A stretch of DNA of 38,268 bases from assembly GCA_902477645.1 (NCBI GenBank), contig CABSIA010000012.1:1-38268 (forward strand), written 5' to 3'. Shown here one piece after another: positions 15,273 through 24,694 of the stretch. Position numbers and translations under genes: made by a program. The notes below the pieces were generated by a model. It had not been told where the DNA came from, searched no databases, and was given only the letters and a program-made list of their open reading frames with translations. The DNA is from an uncultured Prevotella sp. (GTDB lineage Bacteria; Bacteroidota; Bacteroidia; Bacteroidales; Bacteroidaceae). Positions within the stretch are counted from its first letter, which is position 1, and each line of letters opens with the position of its first letter.

Positions 15273-16487
15273 ATGTACGATATAAATAAAATACGTGAGG
15301 ATTTTCCGATACTGTCCCGTCAGGTCTATGGCAAGCCGTTGGTTTACCTTGACAACGGTGCCACCACACAAAAACCGTTGTGTGTGCTCGATGCCATGCG
15401 TGACGAGTATCTTAACGTGAATGCCAACGTACACCGCGGCGTTCATTACCTCTCACAGCAGGCAACCGATTTGCATGAGGCGGCGCGTGAGACGGTCCGC
15501 AAATTTATCAATGCCCCTAAGGCAGAGGAAGTTATATTTACCCGTGGAACTACCGAGAGCCTGAATCTCGTTGCAAGCTCGTTTTGTGACAGGTTCTTGT
15601 CGGAGGGCGATGAGGTTATAGTGTCCGTCATGGAGCACCATTCGAACATTGTGCCATGGCAACTGCAGGCAGCCAAAAAAGGTATCGTCCTGCGTGTTAT
15701 CCCTATGACCGGTGATGGCGACATCATAATGGAGGAATACGAACGGCTGTTCAGCGAAAAAACCAAGATTGTCAGCGTCACACAGGTGAGCAACGTTTTG
15801 GGAACGGTAAATCCGGTGAGGGAAATGGTACGCATTGCACATGGCTATGGAGTACCGGTAATGGTTGACGGCGCACAGAGTGCCCCTCATATAAAGGTTG
15901 ATGTGCAGGATATGGATTGCGACTTTTTTGCCTTCAGTGGTCATAAGGTCTATGGACCTACAGGAGTAGGCGTTCTTTACGGAAAAGAAAAGTGGCTCGA
16001 CCAGATGCCGCCGTATCAGGGTGGAGGCGAGATGATAGAGAGCGTAAGTTTTGAGAAAACCACTTTCGGGAAACTTCCTTTCAAGTTTGAGGCGGGTACC
16101 CCCGACTATGTCGCAACCCACGGACTGGCAAAAGCTCTTGATTACGTGTCAGAGCTTGGCATCGGCAATATCTATGCGCACGAGCAGGAACTGACCCGAT
16201 ACGCAATGGAACAGATGAGTGAAATTCCTGGTATGCGCATATTCGGCAACTCACGTCATAAGGATGCTGTAATCAGTTTTCTTGTCGGCGATATTCATCA
16301 TCTCGACATGGGAACTCTTCTCGACCGTTTGGGTATAGCCGTGCGTACGGGGCACCATTGCGCACAGCCGCTGATGACACGTTTGGGCATAGCCGGTACG
16401 GTTAGGGCAAGTTTTGCGTTATACAATACAAAAGAGGAGGTCGATATGCTCGTTGCCGGAATACGCAGAGTCTACCAGATGTTCTGA
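15273..16487 (+). CDS. sufS: Cysteine desulfurase SufS
   Basis: SufS is a PLP-dependent type II cysteine desulfurase that supplies sulfur to SufBCD. The 404-residue protein begins MYDINKIREDFPIL and contains the Schiff-base lysine in SGHK (Lys225) and the persulfide cysteine Cys363 in RTGHHCAQP. The EHHSNIVPW block is also typical. I prefer ATG 15273 to the in-frame start at 15231, which lies inside sufD and adds 14 residues lacking family resemblance. No sufE or sufU gene follows within the window; the next gene is convergent, 18 bases downstream. Confidence 0.96.
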   Translation: MYDINKIREDFPILSRQVYGKPLVYLDNGATTQKPLCVLDAMRDEYLNVNANVHRGVHYLSQQATDLHEAARETVRKFINAPKAEEVIFTRGTTESLNLVASSFCDRFLSEGDEVIVSVMEHHSNIVPWQLQAAKKGIVLRVIPMTGDGDIIMEEYERLFSEKTKIVSVTQVSNVLGTVNPVREMVRIAHGYGVPVMVDGAQSAPHIKVDVQDMDCDFFAFSGHKVYGPTGVGVLYGKEKWLDQMPPYQGGGEMIESVSFEKTTFGKLPFKFEAGTPDYVATHGLAKALDYVSELGIGNIYAHEQELTRYAMEQMSEIPGMRIFGNSRHKDAVISFLVGDIHHLDMGTLLDRLGIAVRTGHHCAQPLMTRLGIAGTVRASFALYNTKEEVDMLVAGIRRVYQMF

Positions 16488-16505
16488 GCAATCTACCGGC
16501 TCTTG

Positions 16506-16781
16506 TTATTCAAAGCTTGATTTTGTCCTCAGCAGTGAGGAGATAAGCCATAGTACGGAAAGAATTCTGAGCACGAAAGGCGCCTCTACTGGAAATACGG
16601 CGAATACGAAGGCAATCTGAACCTCTGTGATAAGCCATGTCTGCTTGGCACTGATTTCCTGGCCTATTATACCCGAATAATAATTTCGCATAAAGTTGAA
16701 AGGTGCTTTGATAGCGTTCATTACGTTTTCAAATACTGCGGTTGTGTTGTTGCTTGCGGTTATTTCAATGTTCTTTTCCAT
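16506..16781 (-). CDS. Small membrane protein of unknown function
   Basis: A 91-residue protein starting MEKNIEITASNNTT. Its C-terminal half is hydrophobic (about residues 50-80) and would form one or two membrane segments. I do not recognise a family. A good promoter element (TAACTTTG on the minus strand, 16815-16822) lies 34 bases upstream, which argues that the gene is real. I chose the second in-frame ATG because the first (16817) lies inside that promoter element. It is convergent with sufS and divergent from rnhB. Confidence 0.65.
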   Translation of the reverse strand: MEKNIEITASNNTTAVFENVMNAIKAPFNFMRNYYSGIIGQEISAKQTWLITEVQIAFVFAVFPVEAPFVLRILSVLWLISSLLRTKSSFE

Positions 16782-16814
16782 ATTGTTGTAGGTTTTAATG
16801 TTCTTATCTGGGTG

Positions 16815-16822
16815 CAAAGTTA
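16815..16822 (-). promoter_or_regulatory. Bacteroidetes -7 promoter element for the small membrane protein
   Basis: Minus strand TAACTTTG matches TAnnTTTG. A minus-strand TTTG at 16840-16843 is 17 bases upstream and can serve as the -33 box. Confidence 0.65.
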
Positions 16823-16884
16823 AGAGTATCGAGAGAAGACAAACTTCACAAATATTGGAATATGGTTAAAAATTGTTTAATATT

Positions 16885-17493
16885 ATGTTGCAGAACCATT
16901 ATTTTGACGGAAAGATAGAGGCAGGCTGCGATGAGGCCGGCCGTGGTTGCCTTGCCGGGAGTGTATATGCGGCGGCTGTCATATTGCCCGATGGATATAA
17001 TAATCCTGCACTCAACGATTCAAAAAAACTCACGGATGCCAGGCGCAAACAATTGCGCACGGAAATTGAGCGTGATGCCGTGGCATGGGCTGTTGGCATT
17101 GTCACAGCTGAGGAAATAGACAAGATTAATATTTTGCGTGCGAGTTTTTTGGCTATGCACAGGGCTTTGGATTTATTGAAGGTGCGCCCCGAGGCGATAA
17201 TCGTAGACGGCAACCGTTTTGTGCCATACCAGAATTTGCCATACTCCACAATCGTGAAAGGCGACGGAAAATATCAGGCTATAGCGGCGGCAAGCATTCT
17301 TGCCAAGACCTATCGTGACGACTATATGGACGCATTGGCAGAGGAATATCCTTATTACGATTGGAAGAAAAATAAGGGCTATCCCACAAAAGCGCATCGT
17401 GAGGGAATAAGGCTCCATGGTATTAGCCCATATCACCGCAAATCGTACAATCTGCTTGGTACAGGGCAGTTAACTTTTGATTTTGGAGAATGA
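16885..17493 (+). CDS. rnhB: Ribonuclease HII
   Basis: RNase HII removes ribonucleotides and RNA from RNA-DNA hybrids. The 202-residue protein has the active-site block CDEAGRGCLAG (Asp16, Glu17), the LNDSKKLT motif and a C-terminal HGISPYHRKSYN region. Length is standard. I chose ATG 16885 (MLQNHYF) over an in-frame TTG at 16873. Its final TGA shares ATGA with the start of the WYL regulator, so the two are translationally coupled. Confidence 0.95.
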   Translation: MLQNHYFDGKIEAGCDEAGRGCLAGSVYAAAVILPDGYNNPALNDSKKLTDARRKQLRTEIERDAVAWAVGIVTAEEIDKINILRASFLAMHRALDLLKVRPEAIIVDGNRFVPYQNLPYSTIVKGDGKYQAIAAASILAKTYRDDYMDALAEEYPYYDWKKNKGYPTKAHREGIRLHGISPYHRKSYNLLGTGQLTFDFGE

Positions 17494-18395
17494 GTCATTC
17501 GCAGTATGCCAAGGAATTAGATTTGCTGTCCCTGCTTATAGATGGCGACAGTCATTCTGCCGATGAGCTGTGCCAGGTGTTGGGCACAACCCGCCGTAAT
17601 CTTTATTATTATCTTCAGTTTCTCCGTGACTACGGCTTTGAGCTGGTACGTACCAAGGGCGGCAAATATTATATCGGTCCGCATTCTCCGTTTTTTCAGA
17701 ATGTCGCGCGCTCTGTAGACTTTACACGTCAGGAAGTCAGTTATCTGTTCAGCCTGTTGGCTGGAGTTGGCGGGAAAGATGCCATGCACTACAACATAAA
17801 GCGGAAACTTGAGCGCTATTATGGTCTCGACAGCTTTGTTGACGACGAGACACGGCTAAAAATATCACGAAATGCAGAAGTCCTGAATAAAGCCATAGAG
17901 CAGAAGAAGATAGTGCTGATAAAAGACTATTCATCGCCACACAGCAAGACAGTCTCCACAAGAGTTGTCGAGCCGTTCATGTTTCTAAACGAGCAGGCTG
18001 ATGTGCGCTGTTATGAGCTTAGCAGCAAGACAAACAAAACGTTTAAGCTGTCGAGAATGGGAAGCGTGGAAATCACCGATACAGACTGGGGATTTGAGGA
18101 CCGGCACAAACAGCTGTTTACAGATATGTTCTTGTTTTCTGGCGAGAGCCGTTTCCGTGTGGTTCTCCGAATGGGTATTCTGTCGCATAATATCATGTTG
18201 GAGGAATATCCGCAGTCGGAGAAATATTTCCGTAAGGAAGACGATGAGCACTGGATATTCGACACCGAGGTCGCCAGCTTTTTAGGCATAGGCCGTTTCG
18301 TCTTAGGTTTATTCTCCGATATCGACATCGTAGAAGACGATGGTTTCAAGGATTATCTCCGCAAAGCAATAAAGGAGATGAAATCGGCTTTGTAG
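17490..18395 (+). CDS. WYL-domain transcriptional regulator
   Basis: This 301-residue protein has an N-terminal DNA-binding winged-helix region (about 8-60: LLSLLIDGDSHSADELCQVL, RRNLYYYLQFL) and a WYL-type ligand-sensing domain around 140-195 ending with TFKLSRMGSVEITD. The W and Y-L core is degenerate (RCYELSSK). WYL proteins act as regulators, often responding to nucleic acid or nucleotide ligands. It overlaps rnhB by 4 bases. The TAG stop (18393-18395) lies inside a GTAGGGCCGC palindrome, so the last codons may have been altered by insertion of that repeat. Confidence 0.85.
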   Translation: MSHSQYAKELDLLSLLIDGDSHSADELCQVLGTTRRNLYYYLQFLRDYGFELVRTKGGKYYIGPHSPFFQNVARSVDFTRQEVSYLFSLLAGVGGKDAMHYNIKRKLERYYGLDSFVDDETRLKISRNAEVLNKAIEQKKIVLIKDYSSPHSKTVSTRVVEPFMFLNEQADVRCYELSSKTNKTFKLSRMGSVEITDTDWGFEDRHKQLFTDMFLFSGESRFRVVLRMGILSHNIMLEEYPQSEKYFRKEDDEHWIFDTEVASFLGIGRFVLGLFSDIDIVEDDGFKDYLRKAIKEMKSAL

Positions 18396-18418
18396 GGCCG
18401 CTATGTATAACGGCCGCA
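18391..18418 (+). repeat. GTAGGGCCGC palindromic repeat, copy 3, supplying a stop codon
   Basis: Begins TGTAGGGCCGCTATGTATAA and ends CGGCCGCA. The TAG of its GTAGGG is the stop codon of the WYL regulator gene. Confidence 0.85.
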
Positions 18419-18779
18419 ATCTTAAAGCATATTTCCTGCGGCATAAAAAACTACTTTTTTATAGCTTGTGTCATCGGAAATTATCCTTGGTTTATGACAA
18501 TTTTTATAAATAGTGTTATTTTCAAGACGCATCTCATCTGCCCCTTTATTGGTGTGAATTTACAATTTTTATGCAATTTGATATGGTGAATTGTTATTCT
18601 TGCCACTGTTTTGCAAACAAAATGGCACTTTTAACCTTTATTCCTTGTTTATTTGATAAAAATAGTATAACTTTGCACCTGAAAACAATAGCTATTTTGT
18701 ATATTTAAAAGGTTTGGAAGCTTTAATCTGTTCAATAGGACATTTAAAAAAATATTAAAATAAACATTATAAAGTATTT
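18396..18779 (+). other. AT-rich intergenic region upstream of the SusC/D locus
   Basis: This 384-base gap has the end of palindrome copy 3, then AT-rich sequence without any ORF I can support, and a promoter element at 18668-18675. No inverted repeat that looks like an operator stands out. Confidence 0.7.
18668..18675 (+). promoter_or_regulatory. Bacteroidetes -7 promoter element for the SusC/D-protease operon
   Basis: TAACTTTG matches TAnnTTTG; CTTG at 18644-18647 lies 20 bases upstream as a -33 box. The transcript would carry a leader of about 100 bases before the SusC ATG. Confidence 0.7.
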
Positions 18780-21700
18780 ATGGAGAAAAGACTAAGCGTG
18801 ATTTTGGCAAGCTTGTTCCTTTTCGTAGGAATGGCGTTTGCCCAAAACAAAATCTCTGGTACTGTAGTGTCTGCAGAAGACGGCGAACCCGTTATCGGCG
18901 CTTCTGTCATGATACAGGGTACCAAGGTCGGAACCGTTACAGACATTGATGGTAAGTTCTCGCTTTCTACAAGCCGTACCAATCCTATGCTTGAAATAAG
19001 CTATATTGGTATGATCTCGCAGAAGGTAAAGGCATCACACAACATGACTGTGAAACTTCAGCCCGACTCTAAGACTATAGACGAGGTTGTCGTTACTGGT
19101 ATGCAGAAGATGGACAAGCGTCTGTTTACAGGTTCTGCAACCAAAGTGGATGCGGCAAAGGCCAAACTTGATGGTGTTGCCGATGTCAGCCGCTCACTTG
19201 AGGGACGTGCCGCCGGTGTTAGTGTGCAGAACGTTTCCGGTACATTTGGTACAGCCCCGAAGATTCGTGTCCGTGGTGCTACTTCTATCTATGGCTCGTC
19301 TAAGCCTTTGTGGGTTGTCGATGGCGTTATCATGGAAGATGTTACAGAGGTCGATGCCGATGCTCTTTCTTCTGGTGATGCCGCAACTTTGATTTCAAGT
19401 GCCATTGCCGGTCTTAACGCCGATGATATCGAAAGCTTCCAGATTTTGAAGGACGGTTCTGCAACATCTATCTATGGTGCGCGTGCCATGTCTGGTGTGA
19501 TTGTTGTCACAACAAAGAAAGGACGTGCGGGCGCTTCTAAGATCAGCTATACAGGTGAGTACACAATGCGCTTGAAACCAAGCTACTCTCAGTTCAACAT
19601 TATGAACTCGCAGGAGCAGATGTCTGTATATAAAGAAATGTACAACAATGGCTTCTTCTCGTTCATGAACTCTTACCGTGCCTCAGACAGTGGCGTGTTC
19701 GGAAAGATGTATCACCTTATGAACGACTACAATCCTGTGCTTGGCGGTTTTGCGCTTCCAAACACTCAAGAGGCTATGGATCAGTATCTTCAGGTTGCTG
19801 AGTATCAGAACACCGACTGGTTCGACAGACTCTTTTCTAACGCAATCTCTATGAACCACTCTATCAGCATGAGCTCTGGTACAGAGAAGGCGCAGTACTA
19901 TGCCTCGTTCAGTTTTATGGACGATCCGGGATGGTCAAAGAAGAGCCGCGTACAGCGTTACACTTCTAATATCAACGCACTCTACAATCTCAACAAGAAG
20001 GTGAGCGTTAACCTTATCGGTAATGCAAGCTATCGTAAGCAGCAGGCTCCAGGTACAGCTAACCAGCAGACTGACGTTGTGTCAGGTGCCGTTTCCCGTG
20101 ACTTTGATATCAACCCGTATTCGTACGCCATCAACTCGTCACGTACTCTTGATCCAGATGAGTACTATCTGCGAAACTATGCTCCGTTCAATATTTTTAA
20201 CGAGCTTGACAACAACTATATGGATCTTGACGTTGTAGACCTTAAGTTCCAGGCCGAGCTTAAGTACAAACCGATTCAGAAAGTTGAGCTTTCTGCTATC
20301 GCTGCTTATAAGTTCTCTACTACAACACAGGCTCACCGCATCACAGAGAAGTCTAACCAGGCTCAGGCGTTCCGCGCTATGGACGATGCCACTATACGTG
20401 ACAAAAACCCTTGGCTCTACACCGACCCTGACTATGCCAACTCTCTGCCTGAGACCGTTCTTCCTAAAGGTGGCTTCTACCGTGAGACAAAGTATAAGAT
20501 GAACAGCTGGGACTTCCGCGCCACAGCAAGCTATAACGATGTTTACAACGATATCCATATCTTGAACCTCTATGGTGGTATGGAAGTAAATAATACCGAC
20601 CGTAGCCGCTCATTCTTCAACGGCGTTGGTATGCAGTACGATATGGGTATGCTTGGAAGCTACGACTATGCTTACTTTAAGCAGGCAAGCGAGGAGAACT
20701 CTATGTACTATTCTCTGAACAACGGCTACAGCCGTGAGGCGTCATTCTTCGGAACTGCAACATATTCTTACAAGGGACGCTATACAATAAACGGAACAAT
20801 GCGTTACGAGGGTAGTAACCGTCTGGGTAAGAGCCGCTCGGCACGTTGGTTGCCTACATGGAACGTATCTGGAGCTTGGAATGCCCACGAGGAGTCTTGG
20901 TTCAACAAGCAGAATGTACTCTCGCATGCAACGCTAAAGGCATCTTATTCGCTTACCGGTGATAAGCCTGCCGTTACCAACTCTCAGGTTATCATCCAGG
21001 CTTATAATCCATGGCGTCCATTCACAGGCGACAAGGAGTCTGGATTGCAGATTTATGACTTCGCTAATCCTGATTTGACATACGAGAAGAAGCACGAGCT
21101 CAACATTGGTGTTGACCTCGGTTTCCTCAATAACCGTATCGGTGTTTCTTTCGACTGGTACAAGCGTAACAACTACGATCTAATAGGTCCGGTTCGTGGC
21201 GACGCTGCCAACGGTTCTATTCTTAACTACGCAAACGTGGCTAACATGAAGTCAAGAGGTGAGGAGCTTACAATCAGTACAAAGAACATCGTGACAAAGG
21301 ATTTCAAGTGGAACACCGACTTCATCTTCTCACATACTAAGAGTGAGGTGACAAAGCTTGACGCACACAACCGTGTAATCGACCTTGTTGCAGGTAACGG
21401 TTTTACAATGGAAGGCTATCCTTACCGCGCACTCTTCTCTCTCGATTTCCAGGGATTGGACAAGAACGGTATTCCTACATTCATCAATGAGGATGGTAAC
21501 GTTGTAACAAGCGACATCGACTTCCAGTCTTACGTAACTGATCACCTCGTTTACGAAGGCCCTACAGATCCTACTGTCACAGGTTCATTCGGTAACATGT
21601 TCGACTATAAGAACTGGCACCTCAATGTGTTCATCACATACTCTTTCGGTAACGTGGTTCGTCTCGACCCGTCATTCGCCTCTTCTTATTCCGACCTCAC

Positions 21701-22085
21701 CGCTATGCCTAAGGAGTTTGTAAACCGTTGGGTTAACTCTGGCGACGAACTCCACACTGACATTCCTGCTATTGCCGACTTGCGCCAGCTGCAGACAGAC
21801 TCTCACCTCGGCTATGCATACAACGCATACAACCGTTCTACAGTCCGCACAGCAAAGGGTGACTTCATACGTATGAAGGAAATCTCGCTCGCTTACGACT
21901 TCCCTGAAAGTCTTATCCAGCATGTAGGTCTGACAAGTGCAAGCGGGAAACTTCAGGCTACCAACCCGTTCCTGATTTATTCTGACAAGAAGCTCAACGG
22001 ACAGGATCCTGAATTCTTCAACTCTGGTGGTGTTGCCGTTCCTATGGCTCGCCAGTTTACATTCACACTCCGTCTGGGTATCTAA
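18780..22085 (+). CDS. SusC/RagA-like TonB-dependent outer-membrane transporter
   Basis: This 1101-residue protein is the barrel half of a SusCD importer. Residues 1-21 are a signal peptide (ending MAFAQ). A carboxypeptidase-D-like regulatory domain follows (about 23-105: ISGTVVSAEDGEPVIGASV). Then come a TonB-box-like EVVVTGM, the plug (about 115-255) with the SusC-type ending FQILKDGSATSIYGARAMSG, and a long beta-barrel ending in FTFTLRLGI. It imports oligomers delivered by its SusD partner using TonB energy. The plug contains an extra Asp/Ser-rich stretch (TEVDADALSSGDAATLISSA) between VVDGVIMED and the ILKDGSA motif. The susD-like gene starts 39 bases downstream. Substrate is inferred to be peptide or protein because the neighbours are proteases. 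Confidence 0.95.
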   Translation: MEKRLSVILASLFLFVGMAFAQNKISGTVVSAEDGEPVIGASVMIQGTKVGTVTDIDGKFSLSTSRTNPMLEISYIGMISQKVKASHNMTVKLQPDSKTIDEVVVTGMQKMDKRLFTGSATKVDAAKAKLDGVADVSRSLEGRAAGVSVQNVSGTFGTAPKIRVRGATSIYGSSKPLWVVDGVIMEDVTEVDADALSSGDAATLISSAIAGLNADDIESFQILKDGSATSIYGARAMSGVIVVTTKKGRAGASKISYTGEYTMRLKPSYSQFNIMNSQEQMSVYKEMYNNGFFSFMNSYRASDSGVFGKMYHLMNDYNPVLGGFALPNTQEAMDQYLQVAEYQNTDWFDRLFSNAISMNHSISMSSGTEKAQYYASFSFMDDPGWSKKSRVQRYTSNINALYNLNKKVSVNLIGNASYRKQQAPGTANQQTDVVSGAVSRDFDINPYSYAINSSRTLDPDEYYLRNYAPFNIFNELDNNYMDLDVVDLKFQAELKYKPIQKVELSAIAAYKFSTTTQAHRITEKSNQAQAFRAMDDATIRDKNPWLYTDPDYANSLPETVLPKGGFYRETKYKMNSWDFRATASYNDVYNDIHILNLYGGMEVNNTDRSRSFFNGVGMQYDMGMLGSYDYAYFKQASEENSMYYSLNNGYSREASFFGTATYSYKGRYTINGTMRYEGSNRLGKSRSARWLPTWNVSGAWNAHEESWFNKQNVLSHATLKASYSLTGDKPAVTNSQVIIQAYNPWRPFTGDKESGLQIYDFANPDLTYEKKHELNIGVDLGFLNNRIGVSFDWYKRNNYDLIGPVRGDAANGSILNYANVANMKSRGEELTISTKNIVTKDFKWNTDFIFSHTKSEVTKLDAHNRVIDLVAGNGFTMEGYPYRALFSLDFQGLDKNGIPTFINEDGNVVTSDIDFQSYVTDHLVYEGPTDPTVTGSFGNMFDYKNWHLNVFITYSFGNVVRLDPSFASSYSDLTAMPKEFVNRWVNSGDELHTDIPAIADLRQLQTDSHLGYAYNAYNRSTVRTAKGDFIRMKEISLAYDFPESLIQHVGLTSASGKLQATNPFLIYSDKKLNGQDPEFFNSGGVAVPMARQFTFTLRLGI

Positions 22086-22124
22086 TCAGTAGGTTTAAAA
22101 ATATAAAAAGAAAGAACAACAATT

Positions 22125-23705
22125 ATGAAAAGTCTTAAATATATAGCTTTTTCAGCATTTGCTGTGTTGGCATTAACTTCGTGTGACAGTTTTCTGGATA
22201 AGAATCCAGATGACCGTGCCGACATCACAGTTGATGCTGATACCAAGATACCCTCACTGTTGGTATCCGCATACCCTTCAGGCACGCCAATTCTCGTTAT
22301 GGAGATGATGAGCGACAATGTTACTGATAATGGTAAGCGCTATAGCTCTACTCTTATGATGGAGGAGTTGTATCGCATGAAAGATGTTACAGAGACAGGT
22401 AGCGACTCTCCTTATTCGGTATGGAATAACTACTATAGCTCTGTAGCTTCTGCCAATATCGCTCTTGATGCAGCAGAAGAGGCTGGCAATCCTGTAACTT
22501 TGAAGGCAAGCATTGCAGAGGCAAAACTTATCCGTGCATATAGTATGTTTACTCTTGCAAATGTATTCTGCATGGGATGGAATCCTGAAATAGCAGACAA
22601 CAGCCTTGGCTTGTTCTATCCGTTGCACACTGTTACAGATATCACCATTGCCCATCCACGTGGCACATTGCGTGAGCTCTATGAGCAGATTAACAAGGAT
22701 ATCGAGGAGGCACTGCCAGATGTTACCGATAGCTACTCGGCTCCTAAGTACCACTTCAATACCAAGGCGGCATACGCTTTCGCTGCACGTTTCAACCTGT
22801 TCTACATGAACTACGACAAGTGTATCGAATATGCAAACAAGGTCCTTGGCAGCAATCCTGCCAACATGCTACGCGATTTGGATACTTTCAGCAAGTATGC
22901 TGGTGTTGAAGATATGTGGAACGGCTACATCAGCAGTTCTGAGTCTTCAAACCTCCTTTTGCTGGCTGCTTATTCTACCGCACCGTTGTATGTAGGTCCA
23001 TACTCAACATCTAACCGTTTCCGTCATAGCCAGACTATGGTGTCTAATGAGACAATTTGGGCTGCAGCTCCATGGGGATCAGGCTCAAGCAACAATGCGC
23101 TCTATTTTGCAACTACTTGCTATGGTACAAATCAAGGCGTTTATGTTCCTACATTGCCTTACATGTTCGAGTACACCGACAAAGTTGCAGGTATAGGTTA
23201 TTCTCACACTGTTGATGCTGTGTTCACAGGCGACGAGACTCTTCTTTGCCGTGCTGAGGCATACGCTATGAAGAAACAATATACAGAAGCTCTTGCAGAC
23301 ATGAACGCTTGGGTTACAAGCCACTGCAAGGATCAGGAAGATGCTCCGCGCCCTACACTTACAGCTGAGTCTTTGAACGAGTTCTATGCCGCTCTCGACT
23401 ATGCGCCTGTAAACCCGGAGGGATGGCGCGAGCGTTCTATCCGCAAGGAACTCCATCCACAAGGCTTCACCGTTGAGGCAGGTACTCAGGAGAACCTTAT
23501 CCAGATGATTCTCCACATGCGCCGTATCGACGGATTGTCACATGGCACACGCTTTATCGACGTTAAGCGTTATGGTATCAGCTATGCTCACCAGATTGAT
23601 GCTGAAGATGCGGTAATCTTTGAGGATGGCGACCTTCGTGGTGCGGTACAGATTCCTGCTGACGTTATCAATGCAGGCGTAACTCCAAACCCACGCAAGA
23701 ACTAA
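22125..23705 (+). CDS. SusD/RagB-like surface lipoprotein
   Basis: This 526-residue lipoprotein has a lipobox LTSC with Cys20, followed by DSFLDKNPDD as in many SusD proteins. The body contains helical segments suited to TPR-like repeats (AEAKLIRAYSMFTLANVFC; YAFAARFNLFYMNYDKCIEY) and ends with the family-typical RRIDGLSHGTRFIDVKRYG. SusD proteins form a lid over the SusC barrel on the cell surface and capture substrate. Its place directly behind the SusC-like gene (39-base gap) confirms the pairing. Confidence 0.93.
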   Translation: MKSLKYIAFSAFAVLALTSCDSFLDKNPDDRADITVDADTKIPSLLVSAYPSGTPILVMEMMSDNVTDNGKRYSSTLMMEELYRMKDVTETGSDSPYSVWNNYYSSVASANIALDAAEEAGNPVTLKASIAEAKLIRAYSMFTLANVFCMGWNPEIADNSLGLFYPLHTVTDITIAHPRGTLRELYEQINKDIEEALPDVTDSYSAPKYHFNTKAAYAFAARFNLFYMNYDKCIEYANKVLGSNPANMLRDLDTFSKYAGVEDMWNGYISSSESSNLLLLAAYSTAPLYVGPYSTSNRFRHSQTMVSNETIWAAAPWGSGSSNNALYFATTCYGTNQGVYVPTLPYMFEYTDKVAGIGYSHTVDAVFTGDETLLCRAEAYAMKKQYTEALADMNAWVTSHCKDQEDAPRPTLTAESLNEFYAALDYAPVNPEGWRERSIRKELHPQGFTVEAGTQENLIQMILHMRRIDGLSHGTRFIDVKRYGISYAHQIDAEDAVIFEDGDLRGAVQIPADVINAGVTPNPRKN

Positions 23706-23744
23706 TATGTCTCTTAAATATTAACGAATAAACATCAGGTTATT

Positions 23745-24683
23745 ATGAAAACTAAATATTTTGGCATAATGCTTCTCTTTGCAGCTTCTGTCTCTTTGAC
23801 AAGCTGTTCTGATGATGACCTCGACCCTAACAGCATATTCTCAAAGACTGAGGATTCAACCGTTAAGAGTCCTGAGTATGAAGAGTTCGATAAGTGGATT
23901 ATGAAGAACTATACCGAGCCGTACAACATACGTTTCCAGTATCTCTACAACGACAAGGAAACCGACCTTTCATACAATGTGGTTCCTGCCAAGCTTCCAC
24001 AGTCAAAGGGACTTGCAAAGCTCGTTCGCCACATGTGGATTGACGTTTATGCAGAGGCTGTCGGTGAAGAGTTTATCAAAACATATACTCCACGAACCAT
24101 TCAGCTCATCGGATCATACGAATGGGATACCAGCGGCTCTCAGGTGCTCGGTACAGCCGAAGGTGGTCTTAAGGTTATGCTTTATGGTGTAAACTTCCTC
24201 GACCTCGACAATGTGCGGGTAAACACCGAAGACCCATATTCTAACAAGGGTGCTATTCCTCTCGATCTTAACCATTGGTTCTTCCACACCATGCATCATG
24301 AGTTCTGCCACATTCTCACACAGAAGAAGGAATATTCAACAGACTTTCGTGCTATCAGCGCTGGTAAGTATCATGCTACCGACTGGATTAATGTAAAGGA
24401 TATCGACTCTGCAAAAGAAGGTTTCGTAACTGGTTATGCCAGTGGTGAGTACAATGAGGACTTCGCAGAGGTTTACTCTACATACATTACTATGTCACCA
24501 AAAGGATGGCAGAAGATTATTGATAATGCGGGCGACGAGGGCGCACCTATTATCAAGAGCAAACTGGCTCTGGTTAAAGAGTATTTCGAACAGAGTTGGA
24601 ATATAGATCTCGACAAGCTGCGCGACATCGTGCTCGCTCATTCAGCTTCTGCAGAGAAACTTGATTTACATACACTTGATTAA
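23745..24683 (+). CDS. Putative zinc metallopeptidase lipoprotein
   Basis: This 312-residue protein has a lipobox LTSC (Cys21) followed at once by SDDDLD, an acidic pattern that resembles the surface-export signal of Bacteroidetes lipoproteins. The zincin motif HEFCH (His185, Glu186, His189) sits in HTMHHEFCHILTQ; a downstream acidic block YNEDFAEVYSTY could supply a third ligand. This fits the putative zinc-binding metallopeptidases that commonly accompany SusCD pairs. It would cleave polypeptide at the cell surface to feed the importer; the substrate is unknown. The DUF4302 gene follows after only 11 bases. Confidence 0.87.
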   Translation: MKTKYFGIMLLFAASVSLTSCSDDDLDPNSIFSKTEDSTVKSPEYEEFDKWIMKNYTEPYNIRFQYLYNDKETDLSYNVVPAKLPQSKGLAKLVRHMWIDVYAEAVGEEFIKTYTPRTIQLIGSYEWDTSGSQVLGTAEGGLKVMLYGVNFLDLDNVRVNTEDPYSNKGAIPLDLNHWFFHTMHHEFCHILTQKKEYSTDFRAISAGKYHATDWINVKDIDSAKEGFVTGYASGEYNEDFAEVYSTYITMSPKGWQKIIDNAGDEGAPIIKSKLALVKEYFEQSWNIDLDKLRDIVLAHSASAEKLDLHTLD

Positions 24684-24694
24684 TTTTAAGCACA

